The notes beneath the pieces were generated by a model that saw only the letters and a program-made list of their open reading frames with translations, was not told the DNA's origin and searched no databases. Made by a program: the position numbers and the translations under genes. Positions 1-7,813 of a DNA stretch of 16,055 nucleotides are shown here, in pieces; position 1 is the first letter of the stretch; every line of letters starts with the position of its first letter. This DNA is from Candidatus Rhabdochlamydia sp. (GTDB lineage Bacteria; Chlamydiota; Chlamydiia; Chlamydiales; Rhabdochlamydiaceae), in NCBI GenBank assembly GCA_030044075.1, contig JASHWM010000120.1, positions 1 to 16,055 on the forward strand, given 5' to 3'.

Positions 1-264
1 AGAGCCGACAGAGAGCGCCTGCTGTGCACGCATCATCAGTGCATCGACAAAACCCTTAAAAAATAAAAGTACAACGACAATCATATACATGATGCCGATC
101 CTTTTCGGATCAACGCTTGTGAGCCACTCGTCCCAAAGGTATCTCCAGCGTTTAAGATAAGTAATGAGGGCGATGATTCCTATAGCGCCCAGCACCATTC
201 CTACAACTGCGATATTTTGACTAGACTCGTGTACGAAAGCATCAAGAGTTAATTTGCCGTACAT
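1..264 (-). CDS. cyoB: Cytochrome o ubiquinol oxidase subunit I, N-terminal part (runs off window)
   Basis: Translating the complement from the ATG at 262-264 gives 88 codons without a stop, beginning MYGKLTLDAF and containing YLWDEWLTSVDPKRIGIMY and a segment ending DALMMRAQQAL. From memory this matches the start of E. coli CyoB closely (MFGKLSLDA, EWLTSVDHKRLGIMY, DAIMMRSQQAL). CyoB is the haem-copper catalytic subunit of the bo3-type quinol oxidase in the inner membrane; it reduces oxygen to water and pumps protons. The haem and copper histidines would lie beyond the window edge. Two hydrophobic stretches are visible, roughly residues 19-35 and 58-70. The start lies only 7 nt after the cyoA stop codon, consistent with a cyoA-cyoB operon. 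Confidence 0.93.
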   Translation of the reverse strand, partial: MYGKLTLDAFVHESSQNIAVVGMVLGAIGIIALITYLKRWRYLWDEWLTSVDPKRIGIMYMIVVVLLFFKGFVDALMMRAQQALSVGS

Positions 265-270
265 ATCGAT

Positions 271-1161
271 TTACTCTTTTTTTGGGTGCATAAATTTCAT
301 TAAGATCTGGTCGAACAACTTCTCATCTTGCAACTGATAGAGCTCTTCTTGGCTTTCCATGCTTGGCAGGGCCAATTTTTCATATTCTTCGTAGTTTAGG
401 ACTTTCTGGGACGCCTTTGCCGTTTCAACCCATTTCTCGTAGTCCTCTTCGGAAGAGGCCCTCGTGATAAAGTGCATCGCTGCAAACCCCTCCCCGCTTA
501 TATTGGCAGAAGAACCTCTAAAATCCCCCTCCTCATCTGCGATCAGATGGAGAATGGACTTCATCTTGGGCATTGCATAGATCTGTCCGCCAAGATGCGG
601 GATCCAAAAAGAGTTCATCGGAGCATCGGCAGTGATCTCAAAACGGATCGGTGTTTCTGTCGGGATCTGCAAAAAGTTCATACTTGCAATTTTCTCTTCA
701 GGGTAGATAAATAACCATCTCCATTGAAGGGCGACAACTTGTACCGTCTTGGTCTTTTTATCAGATTCAAGGGGTTTAAAAGGGTCTAGTTCATAGGTCT
801 TGATATAAGTGATGACGCAGATGGCAAGGGTGATGACAAACGGGATCCCCCACCAAAAGAATTCAGCGACCTTATGGTCGACGAGGTCGGGGTCATATTT
901 CTCATTCTTTTTCCCCGCCCGATACTTCCAAGAAAAGATAAATGTAAAAATATAGACCGGGATGATGACAAGCAGCATGATGACTTGGATGATCAAAAGG
1001 AGGTTGCGCTCTTCAAAGCCAACCCACCCTTTTGGAAAGAGCACAGAAATATAGTCGCGGAAATGATGGATCGTCCATGGCTGCATGAGCAAAATGATAA
1101 GAAGGATAAAAGCTGAAAATAGGAGCATGAACACGACAGGTCTTTTCGGCTTCAACGTCAT
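271..1161 (-). CDS. cyoA: Cytochrome o ubiquinol oxidase subunit II
   Basis: This 296-residue protein is subunit II of a bo3-type quinol oxidase, which passes electrons from ubiquinol to oxygen. Recognisable CyoA stretches are FSWKYRAGKKNEKYDPD, VVALQWRWLFIYPEEKIASMN, APMNSFWIPHLGGQIYAMPKM, LHLIADEEGDFRGSSANISG and the tail FDQILMKFMHP. Hydrophobic segments lie near residues 8-27, 52-78 and 100-120, followed by the periplasmic cupredoxin domain. The CuA ligands of cytochrome c oxidases are absent from the cupredoxin loop, as expected for a quinol oxidase. E. coli CyoA is a lipoprotein, whereas here no lipobox cysteine follows the first hydrophobic segment, so that segment is probably an uncleaved anchor. 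The protein also lacks the long His/Met-rich tail of E. coli CyoA. It is the first gene of the operon. Confidence 0.95.
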   Translation of the reverse strand: MTLKPKRPVVFMLLFSAFILLIILLMQPWTIHHFRDYISVLFPKGWVGFEERNLLLIIQVIMLLVIIPVYIFTFIFSWKYRAGKKNEKYDPDLVDHKVAEFFWWGIPFVITLAICVITYIKTYELDPFKPLESDKKTKTVQVVALQWRWLFIYPEEKIASMNFLQIPTETPIRFEITADAPMNSFWIPHLGGQIYAMPKMKSILHLIADEEGDFRGSSANISGEGFAAMHFITRASSEEDYEKWVETAKASQKVLNYEEYEKLALPSMESQEELYQLQDEKLFDQILMKFMHPKKE

Positions 1162-1207
1162 TTTAACAACCCAATAATAATTTTTGTTACCCCGGCTATG
1201 ATGCGGA

Positions 1208-1237
1208 ATGTAACATAAATTTATCGAAGTTTGTCAA
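1208..1237 (-). promoter_or_regulatory. Probable promoter of cyoA operon
   Basis: On the minus strand a perfect TTGACA -35 box (1232-1237) is followed after 18 or 19 nt by TTACAT (1208-1213) or TACATT (1207-1212) as a weak -10. It lies about 45-75 nt upstream of the cyoA start. The spacer is slightly long and the -10 imperfect, so this is a prediction from sequence only. Confidence 0.45.
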
Positions 1238-1346
1238 CTTAAATTTTTGAAGCGATCAAAATGACCAACAGAGTGTTTTTTTTCAATCTTTTGAAGACTC
1301 ACGCCTTTTTGGAATCTGCATCTTGCTAATTTTAAAAGCCTAAAAT

Positions 1347-1901
1347 CTAATGGATTACAAAAAGCTTGGGTTTTGTTTGGTTTGAATTTGTGATTTGTTG
1401 AATAAGGTTTTGCAAATGAGCTTGAATCCCAGCCTCGACTTCTTTGGAGGTAGCATCAACAAAAACAAGCACGCGGCCTGAGATGGAAATATTACTTCTA
1501 TAAGGTTTTCCATCTGTATAAGTCGCACTAGAGGCAATTCCATTTATTGAAGTATCAATTGTGACCAGCCAAGATTTCTGTTCCACATTTCTCTCAACAA
1601 TTACAGTAGTCAAGAGATTAGGCGATAACGCCTCTCCTTCTAATGACGTTTTCCCGGTGATGACAACATCTGCCTTATCTTTTGCAACCGAAGTGATCAT
1701 AGCATCTATATCAAAGTCTTTATTGCCAGAGAAATAGATGGAAACTGTTTTAACAGTTTTGTAATCAAAACCTCTGGAAGGATATGAAAAAGGGACGTCA
1801 AAGATCTCTTTTGCGCTGAGAACACTAAATAAACTAGTGCCAAAAATGATCAATCCCAAGAAGGGTCTGGTGGGATTCCCAATAATTCTACTTTTTTCCA
1901 T
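1347..1901 (-). CDS. Small secreted protein of unknown function
   Basis: I do not recognise the family. The ATG at 1899-1901 gives 184 residues with a basic start (MEKSR), a hydrophobic stretch LGLIIFGTSLFSVL and a plausible signal peptidase I site after SA, before KEIFDVPF. The mature part is small and looks beta-rich, with alternating hydrophobic residues and a segment VRVLVF-like near the end (ISGRVLVFVDATSKEVEAG), followed by a Gln/Asn-rich tail. An earlier in-frame ATG at 1955 adds 18 residues in front of the signal peptide and is less likely. The start lies inside the end of the upstream lipoprotein gene (52-nt overlap); a TTG at 1851-1853 that overlaps that gene's stop is an alternative but would remove part of the signal sequence. 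The two genes are probably co-transcribed and may act together in the envelope. Confidence 0.7.
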   Translation of the reverse strand: MEKSRIIGNPTRPFLGLIIFGTSLFSVLSAKEIFDVPFSYPSRGFDYKTVKTVSIYFSGNKDFDIDAMITSVAKDKADVVITGKTSLEGEALSPNLLTTVIVERNVEQKSWLVTIDTSINGIASSATYTDGKPYRSNISISGRVLVFVDATSKEVEAGIQAHLQNLIQQITNSNQTKPKLFVIH

Positions 1902-2527
1902 GTGTCTACTACGGGTTGAATACAAGTTTTCCAAAATCCATGTTGAGTACAACATTGTCTCGCCTGCTTTGCAAGAATATAGATAGCTGCTTCTATTGCA
2001 ACACGAGATGCCACAGAAGTCTTAAGTGCAGCACAACTAATTTCTAGTGATTTCTCAACTGTCCCAACACGTTCCAGGCACTCTTCGATAGAGATTACTT
2101 CTTCACCTAAAATCGGCCAATGTCCATTTTGATCAAATAGATTATTCTTTGACATATTAAGCTTGTTATTACAGCTTTTTGTTGCTAGCAAAGCGTTCAA
2201 CTTTGCAAATTGAACATAACTGCTATCAGAAGGTCCTTCGATACATGTGACTAAGACAGCCTTATCAAACACTGAGCGTAGTTGCCTATGATCGTTTTCA
2301 TCCCTTGTTAAAGATAATAGGAATTCGGCCCTTTCTATATAAGTTAAAGCATTCTCAAAATCTCCTTCAAACAAACATTGTTCTGATTGTTGCAAAAAAT
2401 CATCTATTTGTATTTCTACTTCATTGCAGGGGATAGGATACATTGCCAATTCTTCATTAGAGTCCTCGCATGAAAAAATAAATGAGAACCTTGCCAATAA
2501 GAACACCAAAAATAGCTTTCTCACCAT
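1850..2527 (-). CDS. Probable exported lipoprotein with TPR-like segment
   Basis: The ATG at 2525-2527 gives 225 residues. The N-terminus MVRKLFLVFLLARFSFIFSC has a basic start, a hydrophobic core and a loose lipobox IFSC, so lipid attachment at Cys19 is plausible; chlamydial lipoboxes are often relaxed. After this, the stretch FLQQSEQCLFEGDFENALTY with following IERAEFLL resembles one tetratricopeptide repeat. The mature protein is notably cysteine-rich (about nine further cysteines, including a CC pair near residue 190), which suggests disulfides in the periplasm or envelope. A TTG directly before the ATG is a less likely start. AGAGA lies about 10 nt upstream as a weak ribosome binding site. 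The function is unknown. It overlaps the next secreted-protein gene, so the two form a transcription unit. Confidence 0.7.
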   Translation of the reverse strand: MVRKLFLVFLLARFSFIFSCEDSNEELAMYPIPCNEVEIQIDDFLQQSEQCLFEGDFENALTYIERAEFLLSLTRDENDHRQLRSVFDKAVLVTCIEGPSDSSYVQFAKLNALLATKSCNNKLNMSKNNLFDQNGHWPILGEEVISIEECLERVGTVEKSLEISCAALKTSVASRVAIEAAIYILAKQARQCCTQHGFWKTCIQPVVDTWKKVELLGIPPDPSWD

Positions 2528-2557
2528 CAAAAGATCTCTAAAAAGAAATTAATAATA

Positions 2558-2588
2558 ATATTTTCTTTTGCCAAAAAAAAAATGTCAA
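2558..2588 (-). promoter_or_regulatory. Possible promoter of the lipoprotein gene
   Basis: On the minus strand a perfect TTGACA (2583-2588) is followed by an A/T-only stretch, with AAATAT (2558-2563) as -10 at 19-nt spacing. It is divergent from the prs promoter, within a 217-bp intergenic region. The AT-rich background makes the exact -10 uncertain. Confidence 0.35.
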
Positions 2589-2623
2589 TTTCAAAACTCT
2601 AGAACCCATAATTTTCTCCCTCA

Positions 2624-2652
2624 TTGATCGAAATTATTCTAATGCCTAATAT
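2624..2652 (+). promoter_or_regulatory. Promoter of the PRPP synthetase gene
   Basis: TTGATC (2624-2629) and TAATAT (2647-2652) are separated by exactly 17 nt, a good sigma-70/sigma-66-type promoter. Transcription would begin near 2659, leaving a leader of about 85 nt before the ATG at 2745. This supports the upstream start and therefore inclusion of the signal-peptide-like sequence in the protein. Confidence 0.6.
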
Positions 2653-2744
2653 CCCCCACCTGTTGGATCCTGCAACAATTCCCCATCTGAACACATCAGA
2701 AAGGCATTACATTTGCTGCAGCACCCCATAAAAACAGGAAATTT

Positions 2745-3857
2745 ATGAAAAAAATAATGTCTCAGATTGTGTTTTTTTTGCTGATTGGTATTTTCTTTCA
2801 AAACGGCCCCCTTTTTGCAGAGAGGTTATTACATCCTTCTACTTTCAAGGAAAATGCGATATTAATTTCCGGGAATGCAAACCATCCCCTAGCCCAAGAA
2901 ATCGCCGAATATTTAGGAGTTCCCCTTGGAGAAGCGATCATCGATCGATTTAATGATGGGGAGATCAACATTCGGATCAAAGAGAACGTAAGGAACAAGG
3001 AAGTGTTCATCCTGCAGTCCACATGCCGAACAACTGACCAAAGCATCAATGACAACCTCATGGAGCTTTATTTGCTCATTCGGACAATGAAAAGGGCCTC
3101 TTCAGGAATGATCACAGCGGTCATCCCTTACTACGGCTATGCTCGCCAGGACCGAAAAACTTCTCCCCGTGTTCCGATTTCTGCAGCAGATGTCGCCATG
3201 TTGATCGAAGGGGCAGGTGTCGACCGTATCGTCACTGTCGACCTGCACTGCGGACAGATCCAAGGATTTTTCCGCGACGTTCCTGTCGACAACCTCTATG
3301 GAGCGGCCATGTTTGTTCCCTATTTTGCTGAAAAGCACTCTGACAACCTCGTTGTTGTCTCCCCTGATGCCGGCGGCGTCGAAAGGGCCAAACAATTCAT
3401 TGAGAACTTGGCAAAGGAAGGCGTTGAAGCAAAGATGGCGCTGATCAGCAAACACCGCTCAAAACCGGGTGTCATCAACTCCATGAACTTGATCGGCGAC
3501 GTCTCAGGAGCCGATACAATCCTCATCGACGATCTATGCGACACCGCTGGGACTTTGGTCCAAGCGGCCCAGCTCTTAAAAGAAAATGGCGCAAGGAAGG
3601 TCTTTGCTGCCATCACCCATCCGGTTTTTTCTGGAGCCGCCCTTGAAAGGATCCAAAATTCTCCTATTGATGAAATGTTGATTACGAACACCATCCCATT
3701 GACCGGGGAAGCCCCAAGAAATATCCGCTGCGTATCCATCGCACCTCTTATCGCAGAGACGATCAAAAGAATCCATGGAGGAGAATCTGTCTCAGACCTC
3801 TTTCAAAAAACTGACTGGAAGCCCAATCCTTGTGGTGCGACCCACATTCAAGAATAA
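2745..3857 (+). CDS. prs: Ribose-phosphate pyrophosphokinase with an N-terminal signal peptide
   Basis: PRPP synthetase makes 5-phosphoribosyl diphosphate from ribose 5-phosphate and ATP, the precursor of nucleotides, histidine, tryptophan and NAD. From about residue 38 the 370-residue protein follows the family: ISGNANHPLAQEIAEYLGVP, RFNDGEINIRI (69-79), RQDRKTSPRVPIS (134-146), VDLHCGQIQGFF (165-176), VSPDAGGVERAK (205-216), the flexible catalytic loop with K236 and R238, and the PRPP-binding loop ILIDDLCDTAGT (259-270). All expected active-site segments are present, so it should be enzymatically competent. The odd part is residues 1-25, MKKIMSQIVFFLLIGIFFQN followed by GPLFA and ERLL, a textbook Sec signal peptide shape. 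There is no other Met before the catalytic domain, and AGGAA precedes the ATG. PRPP synthetases are normally cytosolic and begin near residue 38 here. A hydrophobic anchor is an alternative to cleavage. Confidence 0.95.
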   Translation: MKKIMSQIVFFLLIGIFFQNGPLFAERLLHPSTFKENAILISGNANHPLAQEIAEYLGVPLGEAIIDRFNDGEINIRIKENVRNKEVFILQSTCRTTDQSINDNLMELYLLIRTMKRASSGMITAVIPYYGYARQDRKTSPRVPISAADVAMLIEGAGVDRIVTVDLHCGQIQGFFRDVPVDNLYGAAMFVPYFAEKHSDNLVVVSPDAGGVERAKQFIENLAKEGVEAKMALISKHRSKPGVINSMNLIGDVSGADTILIDDLCDTAGTLVQAAQLLKENGARKVFAAITHPVFSGAALERIQNSPIDEMLITNTIPLTGEAPRNIRCVSIAPLIAETIKRIHGGESVSDLFQKTDWKPNPCGATHIQE

Positions 3858-3903
3858 ACTAGGACAAGATTTTTCTTTATTTTGGGATGCGGAGATATGG
3901 TGA

Positions 3904-4002
3904 AAAGACCTGGATGAAAAAATAATAGAAGAGTATACTTATTGGCAAAAACGATCACCGGCAGAAATGCAAGCCTTAGGCATCCATCTGAACCGAACGT
4001 AA
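3904..4002 (+). pseudogene. Short decayed coding remnant
   Basis: Between prs and the first F-box gene, an open frame of 32 codons without a start reads KDLDEKIIEEYTYWQKRSPA then EMQALGIHLNRT and stops at 4000-4002. It has protein-like composition, and its ending resembles the C-terminal part of some transposase or regulatory proteins, but I cannot assign it. A TGA precedes it in frame at 3901-3903. The remainder of 3858-4123 shows no other gene. Confidence 0.3.
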
Positions 4003-4015
4003 CCCACTGTAACAC

Positions 4016-4054
4016 AAAGACCTCTTGATAAGAGCTTGGGAAAAACAGGTCTTT
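4016..4054 (+). terminator. Possible hairpin terminator
   Basis: AAAGACCT (4016-4023) pairs with AGGTCTTT (4047-4054) across a 23-nt loop that itself contains a small CTCTT/AAGAG hairpin. The 3' arm ends in TTTT, but there is no long U-tract, and the site is about 160 nt after prs. It may end prs transcription or be incidental. Confidence 0.3.
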
Positions 4055-4123
4055 TGAAGCAGTTGCGCAATCTCCAAATCCCTAAAATTTTCTTTCGGCG
4101 ACATTTATTTAAAGGAATTATTT

Positions 4124-5686
4124 ATGGCTGTCCAAAATTGGAATAATGTTGCACTTGAATTATTAACTAACATCTTTTCATTTGTTCTTACGACCTCCAA
4201 TCAACCTACTGAAAAAGAATTCTTAGCGCAGATGGTTAGGATCAGTCATGTATGTATTCGATGGAGAGGCGCCCTGATTAATGATGGCTTTACCAAAAGG
4301 TTATGCGAAAATCACCAGTATGCTCTTTCTACTGACCCAATTCCCATAAAACCTCTTTTTATCCTTGTCCGCTATGTTAGAGGCCTTGAGAAACCTTCGC
4401 ATGGCAATTTCTTGCAATATCTCGCTAAAGGCCCAACCATACCTAAAGGGGAAATGGTCCCGAAAAGAGATGATGTTGATTTCCGCTATGAACCCAATAT
4501 GGCAAAAATTAAAGAGAGGACTGTACCTTTGAGTATAGGAGCTACCATTGCACAAATCGAACAAGAAAAGGGAGAGATCAGACTTGAGGAGTTATTGGAA
4601 TTGTTCGATGAAGCATTTACAGAAAATGGAGTGCAAGTCGAGTTTTACGCTGAAGGTATAAATATTAAGAAAGTGTTTCATCGTGACTATCTTCGAGAAT
4701 CAGGTAACCCTGTTTTTACAGACATCGTTCGTAATGGAGTGACCGTGCGATCAATGAGAAACTGGATAGAAGATTTAAATAATTTTATTGCTTCAAGAGA
4801 CCTGAGCATGCGCTACGCCCCTTATATCGATCCACACGGTTCACTTGAAATGACCAAGAAGCTTCTTGTTGGTATTCAAGTTGACGATGAGTTTTACAAC
4901 GATTTAAGAGATTATGTAAAAGGGATTATTGTTTACATGAAAAATCCTCAACTTCCATTAGAAAATAAGCGCCGTTTTTTTTCCAACTTATCAGAAGTTG
5001 AGAAAAAGGATCCTAAAAGGCCTAATGAAAAAATTCCTAAGCTACTTTTTGTCTATACCTTGATGAAAGAAATTGTTGAAGCAAGAGATCCCATCCTCTC
5101 GTTTCTCGCAACATCCATAGAACGATTCAAAGAGCAAAAAGTAGTAGACGCTAACTTAAGCACAGTTCCCAGAACATTCCTTTCTATGACAAGGTCTGAG
5201 TTTGGCGATGAATGGGGCTTATGCAGGCTCGATTATGAAGAAAAAAGAACATTACTTCCTACTGTTCCCCAACATCTTATTGAGTTCAAAGACTCGATTA
5301 ATACAAGAATGCGCCGAGGATTCTCCCCTTTAAAGATTATCAACTTTGTAAGAAGTGAATTTGACAAAACCTCAAGGGAAACAAAAAAGGCTGTTTTTGA
5401 TGCTGTTACTACAATGCAAACAAATGGGCTTATAACGAAAGAAGAAAAAAAGGAAATGATATTGATTCGAAGAGTAGAAAATGAAGGAATAAATGTATTT
5501 TCTAGAGAATTTACCAATATAGGTTTTGCAAAGCTTCTCGAGCTTTACGAATACCTTATAAATACTTTTCCAATACAAAGAGAGGCGCCTCAAACACCTC
5601 AGCTAGAAGGCCCTGGTGATGATGCAGAAAATCCCCAAGGGATCTTATTCAAAGATCAAATGCATAGAGAAATTGAAACATGGTAG
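4124..5686 (+). CDS. F-box-like protein, probable host-directed effector
   Basis: The ATG at 4124 is preceded by AAGGAA with good spacing and gives 520 residues. Residues 5-52 look like an F-box: NNVALELLTNIFSFVL, a short insertion, then the VCIRWRGALI end that corresponds to the VCkrWr signature of F-box domains. F-box domains bind eukaryotic Skp1 and recruit targets to SCF ubiquitin ligases; bacteria have no such ligases, so F-box proteins in intracellular bacteria are taken as effectors acting in the host. The remaining 460 residues are charged and mostly helical in appearance, with no repeat family I recognise; they would be the target-binding or regulatory part. No Sec signal is seen, so a type III or other host-delivery route is inferred. 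It is followed in the same direction by a second F-box gene. Confidence 0.65.
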   Translation: MAVQNWNNVALELLTNIFSFVLTTSNQPTEKEFLAQMVRISHVCIRWRGALINDGFTKRLCENHQYALSTDPIPIKPLFILVRYVRGLEKPSHGNFLQYLAKGPTIPKGEMVPKRDDVDFRYEPNMAKIKERTVPLSIGATIAQIEQEKGEIRLEELLELFDEAFTENGVQVEFYAEGINIKKVFHRDYLRESGNPVFTDIVRNGVTVRSMRNWIEDLNNFIASRDLSMRYAPYIDPHGSLEMTKKLLVGIQVDDEFYNDLRDYVKGIIVYMKNPQLPLENKRRFFSNLSEVEKKDPKRPNEKIPKLLFVYTLMKEIVEARDPILSFLATSIERFKEQKVVDANLSTVPRTFLSMTRSEFGDEWGLCRLDYEEKRTLLPTVPQHLIEFKDSINTRMRRGFSPLKIINFVRSEFDKTSRETKKAVFDAVTTMQTNGLITKEEKKEMILIRRVENEGINVFSREFTNIGFAKLLELYEYLINTFPIQREAPQTPQLEGPGDDAENPQGILFKDQMHREIETW

Positions 5687-5749
5687 CATTCATCCTGCGC
5701 TTAGGATCATGCCTTCCATGAGCTCCATTTAGGATCCTGAAAAAAAGGA

Positions 5750-5841
5750 CCCCTGGAATCTCTTCTAGGAGAAATCGGACATGAGAAGTGCCAATTCGCA
5801 CCGCCTCTCAAATCTTTATCTAGATCAAAATCCCGACCTGA
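5750..5841 (+). pseudogene. Repeat copy F: decayed serine-recombinase tail
   Basis: In one frame this reads RT, stop, EVPIRTASQIFI, stop, IKIPT, stop. This is the same peptide as copy A further on (RTKEGPIRTISQVHMQVKIPYH) interrupted by stops. At DNA level CGGACATGAGAAGTGCCAAT matches CGGACGAAGGAGGGACCAAT of copy B at most positions. Upstream, in another frame, LESLLGE resembles the LALLEE of copy A, implying a frameshift. The HTH portion is missing. It is the most decayed copy and the only one outside the toxin-antitoxin island. Confidence 0.6.
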
Positions 5842-6008
5842 CCTGTACACCCATCACTAAAATAACTGTTTAATACACTCAGACTGCAAATAATTTAACA
5901 AATACACTGACAAATCTAAGGTTTTTATAAAAAAATACATTTTTTATTGTATTTTTAATGATTTTAATTAGGTTTATTTATTATTCTCCATCTAATTGAG
6001 AGGAATGG
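5842..6008 (+). other. AT-rich leader upstream of the F-box/LRR gene
   Basis: This stretch between decayed copy F and the next gene is very AT-rich (5870-5995) and has no coding frame I can support. It presumably holds the promoter of the F-box/LRR gene, but AT richness prevents a confident -35/-10 call. GAGAGG at 5998-6003 is the ribosome binding site for the ATG at 6009. Confidence 0.4.
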
Positions 6009-7616
6009 ATGAGTATTAAAAATTTATTTGGCCCAAAAGTTAATGGTTCTCAGGACATTAAGTGGCATTCTTCAGCTCAGAAGGTGCAAAAGGAACTTCA
6101 GGTTCTTCAAGAACACTCTTTCCAGGCCCCCCAAACTCCACTTGTGAACTATGCTTTTAAGGAATTTTCCAAAGCTCCCCAATTTACAGATCAGGTCAAA
6201 CTTCAAGTTATCGAAGCTGCATATGCCGAGATCGATGCGGAAGGGAACTTTCAGTTAAGAAATTTTTCTCTCCAGGGGTTAAGCATTTCCGAACTTGTTT
6301 TGCTTTACACGATCATTGATAGATATCAAAAAGAGCCTACAGCTGTAGGAAGAAAGGTCTTGCTCGCTCATTTATTCCTTATCGAAAAAAAGGTTCGGGT
6401 TCTCGCCGAATCTTTTCGTGATAAAATTGAAACGAGCGTTAATGAAATAAACGATGAGAGTGCAAGAAAATTACGATATAAAGCTTTGTCCCTACCGAAT
6501 ATACAAAATAATTCCATGGCTGGGTCCGGTTTCCAACGATTAGACGAAACTCTATCTCTCCGAATCTTTGAATACCTCACTCCTGAAGAACAGGCGGTCG
6601 CCAAGAGAGTCTGCAAATACTGGAACATTATGTTGAATGGCACTTACTTTGCTGGAAAGTGCATGAAAAGATTCCAAAATAATGAGACCGTTAGATCTGG
6701 TTTTTTCTCTTCTTCCATGATAACCAGGATATTTGCTTCCGAGATACCCGCCCTGCCCGTTAAGGTAAAAATGGAAATTGTGTATGGGCTTTATACAAAA
6801 TCTCTGCAAATGCTATCGATCCCAAGGAAAGAGGAACACCCTCAGGTCTTACCTATAAAAGATATGAAAGATCAGGATGAGCGGTATCGGGCATCGGTCT
6901 TTGTTCAATTCGTTTTGAGCTTGCCAGATGGGGTTATTCCTTTGCAATCGATCCAGTTCTTGAAAGAAGCCCCCGATCTTACGACCCTCATTAATCGCGC
7001 TGCTGAAGTAAGAAGGATGCTTGCTACACTCCCTTCCGTTCGCACCCTTGCAGTTTTATCCTTGTCTAAATCGAATATTCGGCAAAATGTGACTGTTTTG
7101 CCTCAAGCGATCAAGTTTTTTACTTCTCTTAGGGTCCTTGAAATCGAAGGGAATGATCTTCCTGCTTTGCCAAGAGAACTCTCTTCCCTTGCGAATCTGC
7201 AAATGCTCAAACTTAGAAAAAACCATATTCCAACGCTTCCTCAAGGATTCGGGAACCTTGTGAACTTGAAGGTTTTAGATCTTTCAGATAATCAAATGCA
7301 TGTTCTGCCAGATGATTTTACGAACCTGGAGAAGCTGGAAAACCTCAATCTTGGCCAAAACAAACTTTCTGCTCTGCCTAAGGGATTTGAAAAGCTCGGA
7401 TGCCTTAAGGTCTTGGACCTTAATCATAATGAATTTCCAGAAATCCCGCGGTGCCTTGCCTTGTTTGAAAACCTGATGCGACTTGACTTACATCACAATC
7501 CATTTCAAATTTCGAAAAAAGAGCTTGAGGCTTCATTTCCGAATTTTTCAAAGGTTCCAGTCCAGCATATTCATTATGAACAGGTCTCTGACAACTCTAC
7601 CACATCTTGTCTCTGA
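6009..7616 (+). CDS. F-box and leucine-rich-repeat protein, probable ubiquitin-ligase mimic
   Basis: This 535-residue protein has three parts. Residues 1-165 are a helical N-terminal region of unknown type. Residues 176-212 are an F-box: FQRLDETLSLRIFEYLTPEE followed by AVAKRVCKYWNIML, with the conserved Leu/Ile pattern and the VCKYW motif. Residues about 342-500 hold roughly six 23-residue leucine-rich repeats (for example LEIEGNDLPALPRELSSLAN, LKLRKNHIPTLPQGFGNLVN, LNLGQNKLSALPKGFEKLGC). F-box plus LRR is the architecture of eukaryotic SCF substrate adaptors: the F-box contacts Skp1 and the repeats select the target. In a bacterium this indicates an effector that redirects host ubiquitylation. 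GAGAGG lies 5 nt upstream of the ATG. The C-terminus after the repeats is short and polar. No signal peptide is seen. Confidence 0.85.
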   Translation: MSIKNLFGPKVNGSQDIKWHSSAQKVQKELQVLQEHSFQAPQTPLVNYAFKEFSKAPQFTDQVKLQVIEAAYAEIDAEGNFQLRNFSLQGLSISELVLLYTIIDRYQKEPTAVGRKVLLAHLFLIEKKVRVLAESFRDKIETSVNEINDESARKLRYKALSLPNIQNNSMAGSGFQRLDETLSLRIFEYLTPEEQAVAKRVCKYWNIMLNGTYFAGKCMKRFQNNETVRSGFFSSSMITRIFASEIPALPVKVKMEIVYGLYTKSLQMLSIPRKEEHPQVLPIKDMKDQDERYRASVFVQFVLSLPDGVIPLQSIQFLKEAPDLTTLINRAAEVRRMLATLPSVRTLAVLSLSKSNIRQNVTVLPQAIKFFTSLRVLEIEGNDLPALPRELSSLANLQMLKLRKNHIPTLPQGFGNLVNLKVLDLSDNQMHVLPDDFTNLEKLENLNLGQNKLSALPKGFEKLGCLKVLDLNHNEFPEIPRCLALFENLMRLDLHHNPFQISKKELEASFPNFSKVPVQHIHYEQVSDNSTTSCL

Positions 7617-7678
7617 TGCGAAGATGCCCTCAAATGAAAAAATTTTCCCCATTATCGGGATAGGACCATTCAAAATGA

Positions 7679-7734
7679 AGATGGAAAGACTCTTCCATTT
7701 CTACATGATCTTTAAGTGTTCCTTAAGAATTTTT
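7679..7734 (+). terminator. Hairpins after the F-box/LRR gene
   Basis: ATGGAA (7681-7686) pairs with TTCCAT (7693-7698) over a 6-nt loop, extendable by two weaker pairs. Further on, TTAAG (7712-7716) pairs with CTTAA (7722-7726), followed by GAATTTTT. Either may end transcription of the gene; neither is strong. Confidence 0.35.
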
Positions 7735-7813
7735 AATTGAGCAAAACGAAGATCTTTCCTATCATCCCCCATGCTAGAAATTTCACCTGAACAATTCCTT
7801 TACGGAGAACACT

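Noticed and set aside
472..1116. Plus-strand open frames across cyoA.
   Set aside because: They overlap a clearly identified gene on the other strand and have no ribosome binding site or recognisable content.
3102..3776. Long open frames antisense to the PRPP synthetase gene.
   Set aside because: They are complementary shadows of a strongly conserved gene and show no protein-family features.
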